Positions 36,928-44,441 of a stretch of 48,126 bases of DNA are shown in pieces. The notes under the pieces were generated by a model. The model was not told the origin of the DNA and did no database searches. It worked only from the letters and a program-made list of their open reading frames with translations. The stretch comes from Candidatus Daviesbacteria bacterium (lineage in GTDB: Bacteria > Patescibacteriota > Microgenomatia > Daviesbacterales > UBA10151), in contig JACPEW010000010.1 of NCBI GenBank assembly GCA_016183305.1, positions 1 to 48,126 on the forward strand. Direction: 5' to 3'. Made by a program: the position numbers and the translations under genes. The first letter of the stretch is position 1. Each line of letters opens with the position of its first letter.

Positions 36928-36954
36928 GACTTTTGCCACCATTGCCAAGTATAA
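36928..36954 (+). pseudogene. fpg 3'-end fragment (middle copy)
   Basis: Nine codons read DFCHHCQV and stop, matching the last zinc-finger residues of Fpg (YFCERCQV). Shared bases with the intact gene are ACTTTTG and GCCAAGTATAAA; it shares 19 of 20 bases (ACTTTTGCC onward) with the third copy at 38299. It lies directly before the promoter of the second DUF4143 ATPase gene. Confidence 0.7.
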
Positions 36955-36993
36955 AAAAGTTTCCTTGACAGAAGGAAACTTTTGTGTCATACT
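36955..36993 (+). promoter_or_regulatory. promoter of the second DUF4143 ATPase within a 12-bp hairpin
   Basis: TTGACA (36965-36970), 17 nt, CATACT (36988-36993), then 6 nt to a GTG at 37000. The -35 is inside a perfect inverted repeat AAAAGTTTCCTT (36955-36966) / AAGGAAACTTTT (36972-36983), which could be an operator or a terminator for upstream transcription. Confidence 0.6.
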
Positions 36994-36999
36994 TTCCTT

Positions 37000-38283
37000 G
37001 TGACAGGGAAAGATTTACTTAAAACCATTATTACCGATAGTCAATCTAGGGCTACTCCAAAGATATGGGAAAGAACGCTCAAAATCCCTTCAGACAGTGG
37101 GAAGATACTTACTCTATCAGGGGTACGCCGAAGTGGGAAAACATACCACCTTTTTAATCTGATAAGTCAACTTAAAACTAAGGGGATTTCCAATGAAAGA
37201 ATCCTTTATATTAACTTTGAAGACGAGCGTTTACAGCTATCAAGTAAAGAGTTAGATTTAATCCTGCAAGCATATCAGGAGTTATACCCTCAGTTAGATT
37301 TAGCAAACTGTTATTTTTTCTTTGATGAAATCCAGGAGGCGGAAGGATGGCAGAAATTTGTGGCCAGAATTTATTCCTCAATCAGCCAGCATGTATTTAT
37401 CACAGGTTCCAATGCCAAGCTGCTTTCCAAAGAGATTGCCACTGCCTTGCGGGGCAGAAACTTAACATTTGAGGTTTATCCATTGTCTTTTGGCGAATTT
37501 ATAGATGTTGTTTCTCCTAAGTTAAATCCTTACAGCAGTGCGGATAAGGCGAAACTGGTAAACCTCTTTGGTCGTTTTATGCGCCAAGGTGGTTTCCCGG
37601 AGCTTGTAAAACAGGAGGAGGGGTTAAGAGACAAGATCTTGCAGGAATATTTTAATGTTATGGTGTTTAGAGATTTGATAGAACGGTATCAAATCTCTCA
37701 GACAACAATCCTTAAATACTTCTGCAAGCGGATTATTGGTACAAGCGCTGGTGAGTTTAGTGTAAATAAAATCTACAATGAGTTAAAATCCCAAGGTTAT
37801 CAGGTAAGTAAAGATACACTCTATTCCTATCAGGGGTATGCTGAAGCTATTTACTTAAACCGTTTTATATCCAAATATTCTTATTCAGTGGTCAAGACAG
37901 AAAGCTCACAGAAGAAAACTTATGTTATAGACCAGGGATTAGGAGCAGCGCTTGATTACAAGTTTAGCCAGGATAAAGGGCGACTACTTGAAACAACAGT
38001 TGCACTTGAATTGTTAAAACAGGGTCAACAGATTAACTATCAACAAAACGGCGGTGAGTGTGATTTTGTGGTAATTGGAAAAGACAAAGTAGTAAAAGCA
38101 ATTCAGGTAAGCTTAGACTTTACTGATACTCAAACAAAAGAAAGAGAGATCAAAGGGCTGGTTATAGCTTGTCAAAAATTTAACCTGAAAAAAGGAGTTA
38201 TTATCAGTCTTAACCATGAAGAGGAGTTTAAAGTTGATGGTATCCAGGTGGCTGTTATACCTGCCTGGCAGTACTTCTCTTAA
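37000..38283 (+). CDS. AAA_14/DUF4143 ATPase (second copy)
   Basis: The GTG at 37000 is preferred because the -10 ends 6 nt upstream; an in-frame TTG at 36982 lies within the promoter. The 427-residue protein has Walker A SGVRRSGKTY (about residues 39-48), Walker B YFFFDEIQEAEGW (about 107-119), FITGSNAKLL, and DUF4143 with a terminal nuclease-like domain (GGECDFVVIGKDKVVKAIQVS). It is only a distant paralogue of the gene at 32991. Both copies follow an fpg tail and its flanking promoter, which suggests similar insertion events. Confidence 0.9.
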   Translation: MTGKDLLKTIITDSQSRATPKIWERTLKIPSDSGKILTLSGVRRSGKTYHLFNLISQLKTKGISNERILYINFEDERLQLSSKELDLILQAYQELYPQLDLANCYFFFDEIQEAEGWQKFVARIYSSISQHVFITGSNAKLLSKEIATALRGRNLTFEVYPLSFGEFIDVVSPKLNPYSSADKAKLVNLFGRFMRQGGFPELVKQEEGLRDKILQEYFNVMVFRDLIERYQISQTTILKYFCKRIIGTSAGEFSVNKIYNELKSQGYQVSKDTLYSYQGYAEAIYLNRFISKYSYSVVKTESSQKKTYVIDQGLGAALDYKFSQDKGRLLETTVALELLKQGQQINYQQNGGECDFVVIGKDKVVKAIQVSLDFTDTQTKEREIKGLVIACQKFNLKKGVIISLNHEEEFKVDGIQVAVIPAWQYFS

Positions 38284-38288
38284 TTGGG

Positions 38289-38330
38289 AGGGGAACATAC
38301 TTTTGCCCCCATTGCCAAAAGAGCATATAA
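38289..38330 (+). pseudogene. fpg 3'-end fragment (third copy)
   Basis: Fourteen codons read RGTYFCPHCQKSI and stop, equivalent to the Fpg C-terminus RGTYFCERCQV. The first 17 bases (38289-38305) are identical to 32841-32857 in the intact gene. It is directly followed by the MFS transporter gene, whose -10 box overlaps the fragment's stop. It probably represents the original fpg end displaced by the island. Confidence 0.85.
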
Positions 38331-38331
38331 T
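38326..38331 (+). promoter_or_regulatory. -10 box of the MFS transporter gene
   Basis: TATAAT at the end of the fpg fragment, 16 nt before the ATG at 38348, implies a leader of about 10 nt. No clear -35 is seen. Confidence 0.45.
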
Positions 38332-38347
38332 AGCTGTTGGCCTACTT

Positions 38348-39718
38348 ATGACTGAAAAACCAACATTTGCCTCTGTTATTCAAAATAGAGGCTTTTTAAA
38401 TCTTTGGATTAATCAAATTTTAGTTCAATTATCTTTTAATTCCTTAAACTTTGCCTTGATTATCTGGGTTTTTAAATTAACAGATTCTAACACTGCTGTT
38501 TCTGCCCTGCTTTTTTCTATCTTCCTGCCAGCCACCTTATTAGGTTTATTTACAGGGGTTTTTGTAGATGTAATAGACAGGCGCAAGATTATTATGGTTA
38601 TTAATCTTGCCTTAAGTATTCTATTTTTCAGCTTAATTTTTTTGAAAGGAAATTATCCAGCTATTTTAACAATTACTTTTTTAGTAAATGCCCTGGGCCA
38701 GCTTTATGCTTCTGCTGAAGCCTCAGCAATACCCATTATTGTTAAAAAACAGCAATTGCTTATTGCTAACTCCTTATTTTCAGCCACGTTATATTCCGCT
38801 TTTTTAGTAGGTTTTGGTTTAGCTGGGCCACTTATTAATCACGCAGGAATTAATTTTGTTTTTATTCTGGGTGGAATTGCTTTAATATTGGCTTTTTTCT
38901 TATCAATGCTTTTTCCTTCTATTCAGTCTACTCCTGATAAAGAAGGTAAAATACTAACCCTAGCTCTTGCTAAAAGAGATTACTCTAAAATAAAAGAAGT
39001 TGGCAGTTTTGAGATTCAACAAACTTTAAGATTGATCAGAGGAAAGCTGCCAGTATTAACCTCAATAGTTATCCTGGCAGGAGTTCAAATGGTAACAGGA
39101 ATATTAGCAGTTTTAGTGCCTGGGTTTTTGGAAAAAGCTTTGCAAATTAAAGCTACAGATGCCTCATATGTTTTAATTATTCCTTTAGGGTTAGGTATTA
39201 TAACAGGAGGGATAGTTTTAGGCAGGTTAGGAAATAGTTTTATCAGAAGAAAATTGGTAGCAAGGGCAATACTGTTTGCAGGACTATTATTTTTTCTAGT
39301 AGGAGCAGCTCCGCTTATTTCTCCAGCTATTAAATACTTTAAAAATCCTAGACCAGTATCATTTATTTATCAATTGCCTCTTTCTAAAGTTTTGATAGTA
39401 GGATCATTTTTACTAGGTATAGCTATGGTTTCAATCCTGGTTCCTTCACAAACAGTTTTACAGGAAAATACTCCAGAAGAGGATAGAGGTAAAGTATTTG
39501 CTGCCTTAGGAGCAGCGATGGCAGGGCTTTCTTTAGTTCCTATCTTTATCTCTGGTTTGTTGGCTGATGCTTTTGGTACCACCCCTATCTTTATTGGGTT
39601 GGGATTGTTTATTATGATGATAGGGTTATTTGGTCTTAAACCAAGCATATTTTTTCATAAAGACAGCTTGCCTGATAGACATAAGCAGTTTTTAGGTATG
39701 GGACACTGGGAAAAGTAA
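38348..39718 (+). CDS. major facilitator superfamily transporter
   Basis: The ATG at 38348 (MTEKPTFASVIQNRGFLNLW) is typical for this group; an upstream extension would run through the ATPase gene end. The 456-residue protein has about twelve hydrophobic segments and the MFS motif A-like loop DVIDRRKIIM after helix 2, with a second half starting after the cytoplasmic loop (about residues 195-240). It resembles MFS efflux proteins of the Bcr/enterobactin-exporter type (QNRGFLNLWINQ start). Substrate unknown. Confidence 0.9.
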   Translation: MTEKPTFASVIQNRGFLNLWINQILVQLSFNSLNFALIIWVFKLTDSNTAVSALLFSIFLPATLLGLFTGVFVDVIDRRKIIMVINLALSILFFSLIFLKGNYPAILTITFLVNALGQLYASAEASAIPIIVKKQQLLIANSLFSATLYSAFLVGFGLAGPLINHAGINFVFILGGIALILAFFLSMLFPSIQSTPDKEGKILTLALAKRDYSKIKEVGSFEIQQTLRLIRGKLPVLTSIVILAGVQMVTGILAVLVPGFLEKALQIKATDASYVLIIPLGLGIITGGIVLGRLGNSFIRRKLVARAILFAGLLFFLVGAAPLISPAIKYFKNPRPVSFIYQLPLSKVLIVGSFLLGIAMVSILVPSQTVLQENTPEEDRGKVFAALGAAMAGLSLVPIFISGLLADAFGTTPIFIGLGLFIMMIGLFGLKPSIFFHKDSLPDRHKQFLGMGHWEK

Positions 39719-39750
39719 GTTAAAAGTCAAAAGTATTGAATTAGTAATAT
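39717..39750 (+). promoter_or_regulatory. heptad repeat joined to the recF -10 box
   Basis: Four 7-nt words AAGTTAA, AAGTCAA, AAGTATT, GAATTAG (39717-39744) run directly into TAATAT (39745-39750), which ends 6 nt before the recF ATG. The repeat therefore occupies the spacer and -35 region of the promoter. Confidence 0.55.
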
Positions 39751-39756
39751 TCCTTC

Positions 39757-40884
39757 ATGTTTCTCAAAAGTTTACATTTAACCAACTATCGTAATTATTC
39801 CAGCTTAGAGCTAAATTTTGATAACCGCCCTACCGTTTTAGTTGGCAACAATGCTGCTGGCAAATCTAATATTTTAGAGGCAATCTATTTGTTGTCTACC
39901 ACTAAATCTTTAAGGGCTGAGGCAGAAATGGAGCTAATTAAACAAGAGCAAGAGGCCGCTTTAGTTAATGGGTTAATAGAGACTCAGAATAATGAAACTA
40001 AATTAGAAATCATCTTGCAAAAAATAGAGGATAAAGCTTCTAAAAGAGTAAAAGTTAATGGGATCCCCAGAAGAGTAGTGGATTTTATCGGGCATTTACC
40101 GGCAGTAATTTTTTACCCATCTGATATCAATATGGTAACTGGCCCCCCAAGTTTAAGAAGATGGCATCTTGATTTAGGACTTGCTCAAATTGATCCTACT
40201 TACAAAAAGGCCTTGACTGTATATGAACAATTCTTAACAGCACGGAACAGGGTTTTAAAACGAATTAGAGAAGGTCAAGGTAAAAAAGATGAGTTGGATT
40301 ATTGGACTGAAGGATTGTTAGATCAGGGAAAAGTGATAAGTGAGAAAAGAAAAGAATTTTTTGAATTTATAAATACTTTAGATAAGCCATTAGGCCAGTT
40401 CCGGTTTGAATATATCCCAAGCGAGGTAACTATAGAAAAGCTAGCGCAAACCAACGGCAGGGAAGTGGCAGCTGCAGCTACTTTAATTGGTCCTCACCGT
40501 GATGATTTTAGGGTCATTCTGGCGAACGGAGTGAGTACAGAATCTAGCATGGAAGATTCTGGAGCCGTCCGCCAAAGGCGGACTCCCCAGAATAACAAAG
40601 ACCGGGATCTGGCAAAATTTGGTTCCCGGGGAGAACAAAGAACAGGCACTTTAGCTTTTAAATTAGCCCAACTTGAGTATATGGCCTTTAAATTAGGCCA
40701 AAGACCAATATTATTACTGGATGATGTATTTTCTGAACTTGATGCAAATCACCGGGCTTATGTAGTAGAAATAGTTGGTAAGCAGCAAACTATCATTGCC
40801 ACAGTAGAGCTGGAAAACATCCCTCAAACATTCTTAGATTCAGCAAGGATTTTAACAGTAGAGAACGGGAGGATTACTTTTTAA
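39757..40884 (+). CDS. recF: DNA repair/recombination protein RecF
   Basis: RecF is an SMC-like ATPase that helps load RecA at single-strand gaps. The 375-residue protein shows LHLTNYRNYSSLELNF at the start, Walker A VGNNAAGKSNILEAI (about residues 28-42), the RecF segment VIFYPSDINMVTGPPSLRRWHLD, the signature region LAKFGSRGEQRTGTLAFKLAQ, and Walker B PILLLDDVFSELD. An in-frame palindromic insertion (40513-40596, residues about 253-280) lies between GPHRDDFRVIL and the signature. It converges with the DUF5654 gene, overlapping by 11 nt. Confidence 0.96.
   Translation: MFLKSLHLTNYRNYSSLELNFDNRPTVLVGNNAAGKSNILEAIYLLSTTKSLRAEAEMELIKQEQEAALVNGLIETQNNETKLEIILQKIEDKASKRVKVNGIPRRVVDFIGHLPAVIFYPSDINMVTGPPSLRRWHLDLGLAQIDPTYKKALTVYEQFLTARNRVLKRIREGQGKKDELDYWTEGLLDQGKVISEKRKEFFEFINTLDKPLGQFRFEYIPSEVTIEKLAQTNGREVAAAATLIGPHRDDFRVILANGVSTESSMEDSGAVRQRRTPQNNKDRDLAKFGSRGEQRTGTLAFKLAQLEYMAFKLGQRPILLLDDVFSELDANHRAYVVEIVGKQQTIIATVELENIPQTFLDSARILTVENGRITF
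40513..40596. repeat. TGTCATyCTGA-family repeat inside recF
   Basis: The 84-nt (28-codon) insert begins GTCATTCTGG, contains AGCATGGAAGATTCTGG like the polA copy and a perfect hairpin GTCCGCC-AAA-GGCGGAC, and ends CCAGAATAAC. It is translated as VSTESSMEDSGAVRQRRTP with no frame change. Confidence 0.75.
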
Positions 40885-41140
40885 TGCCCCATTTTTGGGC
40901 TAAGCGGGTTAGCTGGAAAGTAATTAAAACTGCCAGAAGTGTTACTAAAACAGCATAAATAAATCTGGATAAGATGCCTGAACCCGGAAGAGATGGTTCA
41001 ATAAAATCTTTGACTGCCTGCTGGATAGTTTCATTCCAAGCCAGTGCTGCTGCTAAACCAAAAGCAGAAGTTGATAAAGTAACTAATTGCTGAAAAAGCT
41101 CCCGGTGAAATGATACAGTGTTATTCTTCTTTTTTGCCAT
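40874..41140 (-). CDS. DUF5654 family membrane protein
   Basis: This 88-residue protein matches DUF5654: ELFQQLVTLSTSAFGLAAAL followed by AWNETIQQAVKDF, then a second membrane helix (FIYAVLVTLLAVLITFQLTRL). Function unknown; the family is common in Patescibacteria. On the minus strand TGTTAGAAT (box 41148-41153) ends 7 nt before the ATG, again leaderless. Confidence 0.85.
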   Translation of the reverse strand: MAKKKNNTVSFHRELFQQLVTLSTSAFGLAAALAWNETIQQAVKDFIEPSLPGSGILSRFIYAVLVTLLAVLITFQLTRLAQKWGIKK

Positions 41141-41178
41141 ATTTTCAATTCTAACACATAGGTATATTATCTAACCAA

Positions 41179-42237
41179 ATGCCGAAATTAATTAAGCTAC
41201 CAGGACTGATTGATCCTCATGTGCATTTAAGAGAACCAGGTGCTACCCAGAAAGAAGATTTTGTAACAGGAACCAAGGCAGCAATTGCTGGTGGTTATAC
41301 CTTAGTTTTAGATATGCCAAATAATCCCATACCTACCATTTCTCCGGAAACTTTGCAGGGAAAAAAGGATTTGGCAAACAGCAGAGTTTATGCCGATGTT
41401 GGTTTTCATTTTGGAGCCAGCAGTAAAAGTATTCAGTATTTTGAGGTAATAAAAGATCAGGTCTTTGGTTTAAAAGTTTATATGAACCCCACTACTGGGG
41501 ATTTATTGATGCAGGATGATCAAGTGTTAGAGAAAGTGTTTTCCGCTTGGCCAAAAGACAAGCCTTTAATGGTGCATGCAGAAGGGGATACTCTGCAAAA
41601 AGCTCTTGGTTTGGCTAAAAAATTTAGTAATAAATTACATGTATGTCATATTTCTTTAAAACAAGAAGTAGAACTAATAAAACAGGCAAAAGAAGCTGGT
41701 TTAAATATAAGCTGTGAGGTAACCTGCCATCATTTATTTTTAACTGACCAGGATAAGGAAAAGCTTGGGTCATTTGGCATGATGAAACCACCCTTGGAAA
41801 GCTCAGATGATCAACAAACCCTTTGGCAAGGTATAACTGATGGAACTATTGATATGATTGGTTCTGATCATGCTCCGCATACCAAAGAGGAAAAACTAGG
41901 AAAAAAACCGGCCTTTGGCGTGCCGGGTCTTGAAACCTCTTTACCTTTGCTTTTAACAGCAGTGGGCGATAGTAAATTAACTATAGACAGGGTAATTGAG
42001 TTAACTTACACTAATCCTCAAAAGATTTTTAATACTCCAGTTCAAGAAAATACTTTTGTGGAAGTAGATTTAGAAGAAAGTTACACTATTACTAATGAAA
42101 GTTTACAAACTAAATGTGGTTGGACTCCTTTTGTTGGTAGGGAAATTACCGGCAAGGTTAAAAAAGTGGTTTTAAGAGACCAACTGGTTTATGATGGCCA
42201 AAATATTTTTGGTCCATATGGCCAGGTTCTAAGCTAA
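41179..42237 (+). CDS. pyrC: dihydroorotase
   Basis: The enzyme closes carbamoyl-aspartate to dihydroorotate. The 352-residue amidohydrolase has the metal motif DPHVHLREPG (about residues 12-21), the Lys-containing GLKVYMNPTTG (about 97), His ligands in MVHAEGD and HVCHIS, and the final metal Asp in IGSDHAPHTKEEK (about 233). PGLETSLPLLLTAV is also typical. It is of the short PyrC/class I-like type. It is the first gene of the pyrimidine cluster, followed by the pyrB leader. A TATATT/TATTAT box lies 8-10 nt before the start. Confidence 0.95.
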   Translation: MPKLIKLPGLIDPHVHLREPGATQKEDFVTGTKAAIAGGYTLVLDMPNNPIPTISPETLQGKKDLANSRVYADVGFHFGASSKSIQYFEVIKDQVFGLKVYMNPTTGDLLMQDDQVLEKVFSAWPKDKPLMVHAEGDTLQKALGLAKKFSNKLHVCHISLKQEVELIKQAKEAGLNISCEVTCHHLFLTDQDKEKLGSFGMMKPPLESSDDQQTLWQGITDGTIDMIGSDHAPHTKEEKLGKKPAFGVPGLETSLPLLLTAVGDSKLTIDRVIELTYTNPQKIFNTPVQENTFVEVDLEESYTITNESLQTKCGWTPFVGREITGKVKKVVLRDQLVYDGQNIFGPYGQVLS

Positions 42238-42248
42238 CATTATGGGAC

Positions 42249-42277
42249 TTGACAAAATGTTTGGTTATGATTAAACT
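42249..42277 (+). promoter_or_regulatory. promoter of the pyrB leader
   Basis: TTGACA (42249-42254), 17 nt, TAAACT (42272-42277). Transcription would start near 42284, just before the leader-peptide ATG at 42289. Confidence 0.6.
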
Positions 42278-42288
42278 ACCCGAAGATT

Positions 42289-42345
42289 ATGGTTAAATGT
42301 ATTCTTACAAAAGTTACAGATAAGAGATTAATTGACCGCCTATAG
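42289..42345 (+). CDS. putative pyrB leader peptide
   Basis: An 18-codon frame (MVKCILTKVTDKRLIDRL) ends with a TAG located in the loop of the terminator hairpin. A ribosome finishing this frame would cover the hairpin. The arrangement is analogous to the pyrL leader peptide of the E. coli pyrBI operon. Translation is inferred from position only. Confidence 0.5.
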   Translation: MVKCILTKVTDKRLIDRL

Positions 42346-42359
42346 GGGCGGTTTTTTTT
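42335..42359 (+). terminator. attenuator terminator before pyrB
   Basis: ACCGCC (42335-42340) and GGCGGT (42347-42352) form a 6-bp GC-rich stem around TATAGG, followed by eight Ts (42352-42359). The pyrB ATG is only 4 nt beyond the T run, so the structure must be read through for pyrB expression. Confidence 0.75.
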
Positions 42360-42363
42360 GGTT

Positions 42364-43287
42364 ATGAAATTCAAAGGCAGAGATGTAATAGATATAAATG
42401 ACTTTTCCAAAGAAGAGCTGCTATACATATTAAAAACTGCTAAGAAATTTGACCCTGCTTTTGTCAAAAGCAAAAAATCCAACTACACTATAGCCCAAGG
42501 CAAAATTGCTGCTCTGCTATTTTTTGAACCCTCTACTAGAACTGAACAGTCCTTTAAATCAGCAGCACAAAAAATTGGTATGGGTATTATTGGTTTTGAT
42601 GATCCTGAGGCAACCTCTATGCATAAAGGGGAAACTTTTGAAGACACTATCAGGATTATGGATGCTTATGCTGACGTGCTAATTATTAGGCACCCTGAGC
42701 CTTTTTCTGCCAAAAGAGCAGCAGATGTTGCTCAAATCCCGGTTTTAAATGCTGGGGATGGTCCTAACCAACATCCAACCCAAACCATGCTAGACCTTTA
42801 TACTATTCTAAAAACTTTTGGAAAATTAGATAAATTAAAAATAGCTATGGTAGGCAACCAAAAACACTACAGAACCATGCATGCTTTATCTGCGGCCATG
42901 TTTAAATTTTCAGGCAATAAAATCTATGGTATTTCACCAAAAGGTTTGGAGATGCCAGCAGAATTTAAAACCAAAAACTATGAAGATGTAACTATTGATA
43001 TGAGGAAATTAAATCAAACCTTAGCAGAAATTAAACCCGATGTAGTTTATGCAGGCAGGATCCCTAAAGAATATATGAAAGGTGATATCTCAAAATATAC
43101 TTACCAGATGAGTATTAAGACAATGGAGTTTTTACCAAAACATTGTATTATTATGCATCCTTTACCCAGAATTGATGAAATTGACCCTAATCTAGATACT
43201 CATCCTAATGCTATTTATTTTGCTCAAGCCAGGAATGGTTTATATATTAGAGAAGCTTTATTATCTTTAGTTTTGGGCAGGATATGA
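42364..43287 (+). CDS. pyrB: aspartate carbamoyltransferase catalytic chain
   Basis: ATCase joins carbamoyl phosphate to aspartate, the first committed pyrimidine step. The 307-residue protein has FFEPSTRTEQSF (carbamoyl-phosphate binding, about residues 50-61), the Lys/His region TSMHKGET, DVLIIRHPE, and HPTQTMLDLYTI (about 139-150), with MHPLPRIDEI near the end; these are catalytic-chain signatures. No PyrI regulatory gene follows. It sits behind a leader-peptide attenuator and is followed 10 nt later by carA. No Shine-Dalgarno is visible. Confidence 0.96.
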   Translation: MKFKGRDVIDINDFSKEELLYILKTAKKFDPAFVKSKKSNYTIAQGKIAALLFFEPSTRTEQSFKSAAQKIGMGIIGFDDPEATSMHKGETFEDTIRIMDAYADVLIIRHPEPFSAKRAADVAQIPVLNAGDGPNQHPTQTMLDLYTILKTFGKLDKLKIAMVGNQKHYRTMHALSAAMFKFSGNKIYGISPKGLEMPAEFKTKNYEDVTIDMRKLNQTLAEIKPDVVYAGRIPKEYMKGDISKYTYQMSIKTMEFLPKHCIIMHPLPRIDEIDPNLDTHPNAIYFAQARNGLYIREALLSLVLGRI

Positions 43288-43297
43288 CAAGGAAAAC

Positions 43298-44353
43298 ATG
43301 CAGGGTAAGTTAATTCTGTCCGACGGGACAGTTTTTTTAGGGCAAAGTTTTGGAGCAGAAAATCCCACCTCAGGTGAAGTGGTATTTAATACCAGCATGG
43401 TAGGTTACCCTGAATCCTTAACAGATCCTTCCTATTTCGGCCAAATCCTGGTTTTGACTTACCCTTTACAAGGCAGCTATGGTATTCCTCAAGTTAAGTA
43501 TTGGGAATCAGCTAAAATTCAAGTTAAAGGATTGATTGTCTCAAATTATATTAACCAACCATCCCATTTTGAAAGCCAACAATCTTTAGGAGATTGGTTA
43601 AAAGAGCAGGGAGTACCTGCTCTTTTTGGAACTGATACCAGGATGCTGACTAGAAAATTAAGAGAACATGGGGTAATGCTGGGTAGGATAGAGCTAAAGG
43701 CTAAAAGCGGAAAGCTAAAAGCTAACGAGATCTATGATCCTAATAAGGAGAATATTCTGCCTTATGTGAGTCGCGGTAAGGCAGAAACTTATGGTGAGGG
43801 AAAAAAGAATATAGTTTTAATAGATTGTGGCACCAAAGAGAATATTGTAAGGAGTTTAGTCAAAAGAGGAGCTAGGGTAACTAGAGTGCCTTGGAATCTT
43901 GATCCTTTAGTGGAAAAGTTAGATTTTGATGGAGTGTTGGTGTCTAATGGACCTGGAGATCCCAGCCAGGCAAAGCAGACCATAGCTAATGTTAAGGCTA
44001 TGCTGGATAAAAACATTCCTATTTTTGGAATTTGTTTAGGCAGCCAGATTATGGCTTTAGCAGCAGGTGGAAAAACCTATAAATTAAAATTTGGCCACCG
44101 GGGGCAAAACCAACCTGTTCAAGATATTAAAACAGGTAAGGCAATTATTACCTCGCAAAATCATGGTTTTGCAGTGGATACTAAATCCCTGCCCGGAGAT
44201 TGGCAGGAGTGGTTTATTAACCTCAATGACAGAACTAATGAGGGGGTAAGGCATAAAACTAAACCCTTTATGGCGGTTCAATTTCACCCCGAAGCAAATC
44301 CTGGTCCGGTTGATGGAGGATATTTATTTGATGAATTTTTGACTTACCTATAG
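43298..44353 (+). CDS. carA: carbamoyl phosphate synthase small chain
   Basis: CarA hydrolyses glutamine and feeds ammonia to CarB. The 351-residue protein has the N-terminal CPSase_sm domain (GKLILSDGTVFLGQSFGAEN, VVFNTSMVGYPESLTDPSYF) and a class I amidotransferase domain with FGICLGSQIMAL (catalytic Cys about residue 246) and FHPEANPGPVDGG (catalytic His and Glu). A His common after GICLG is Ser here. A heptad repeat (43692-43726, about residues 132-143) is embedded in frame between the domains. An AAGGAAAAC ribosome-site-like sequence precedes the ATG. Confidence 0.96.
   Translation: MQGKLILSDGTVFLGQSFGAENPTSGEVVFNTSMVGYPESLTDPSYFGQILVLTYPLQGSYGIPQVKYWESAKIQVKGLIVSNYINQPSHFESQQSLGDWLKEQGVPALFGTDTRMLTRKLREHGVMLGRIELKAKSGKLKANEIYDPNKENILPYVSRGKAETYGEGKKNIVLIDCGTKENIVRSLVKRGARVTRVPWNLDPLVEKLDFDGVLVSNGPGDPSQAKQTIANVKAMLDKNIPIFGICLGSQIMALAAGGKTYKLKFGHRGQNQPVQDIKTGKAIITSQNHGFAVDTKSLPGDWQEWFINLNDRTNEGVRHKTKPFMAVQFHPEANPGPVDGGYLFDEFLTYL
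43692..43726. repeat. heptad tandem repeat inside carA
   Basis: Five exact 7-nt words: AGCTAAA, GGCTAAA, AGCGGAA, AGCTAAA, AGCTAAC. Translated as LKAKSGKLKAN in the linker between the two CarA domains. Confidence 0.8.
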
Positions 44354-44357
44354 ATAA

Positions 44358-44426
44358 GTAAGTACCAAGTGTCCAAATAACAAGTACCAATTTTGGAATA
44401 CTTGTAATTTGGTTCTTGGAAAACTT
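44358..44426. mobile_element. gene-less 69-bp derivative of the four-helix-bundle element
   Basis: The left 27 nt (44358-44384) are identical to 6620-6646 and the right 34 nt (44393-44426) match 7050-7083 with one difference. The two ends are inverted repeats of each other, joined here by a few bases instead of the S23 gene. It fills the carA-carB spacer, starting 4 nt after the carA stop, and would form a long hairpin in the operon mRNA. Confidence 0.85.
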
Positions 44427-44441
44427 ATAACACAAGTGATT

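Noticed and set aside
44409-44441. Upstream start for carB
   Set aside because: The extension reads through the right arm of the 69-bp repeat; the ATG at 44442 fits the CarB N-terminus. The same applies to 7039 versus 7090 for the tRNA-binding protein.
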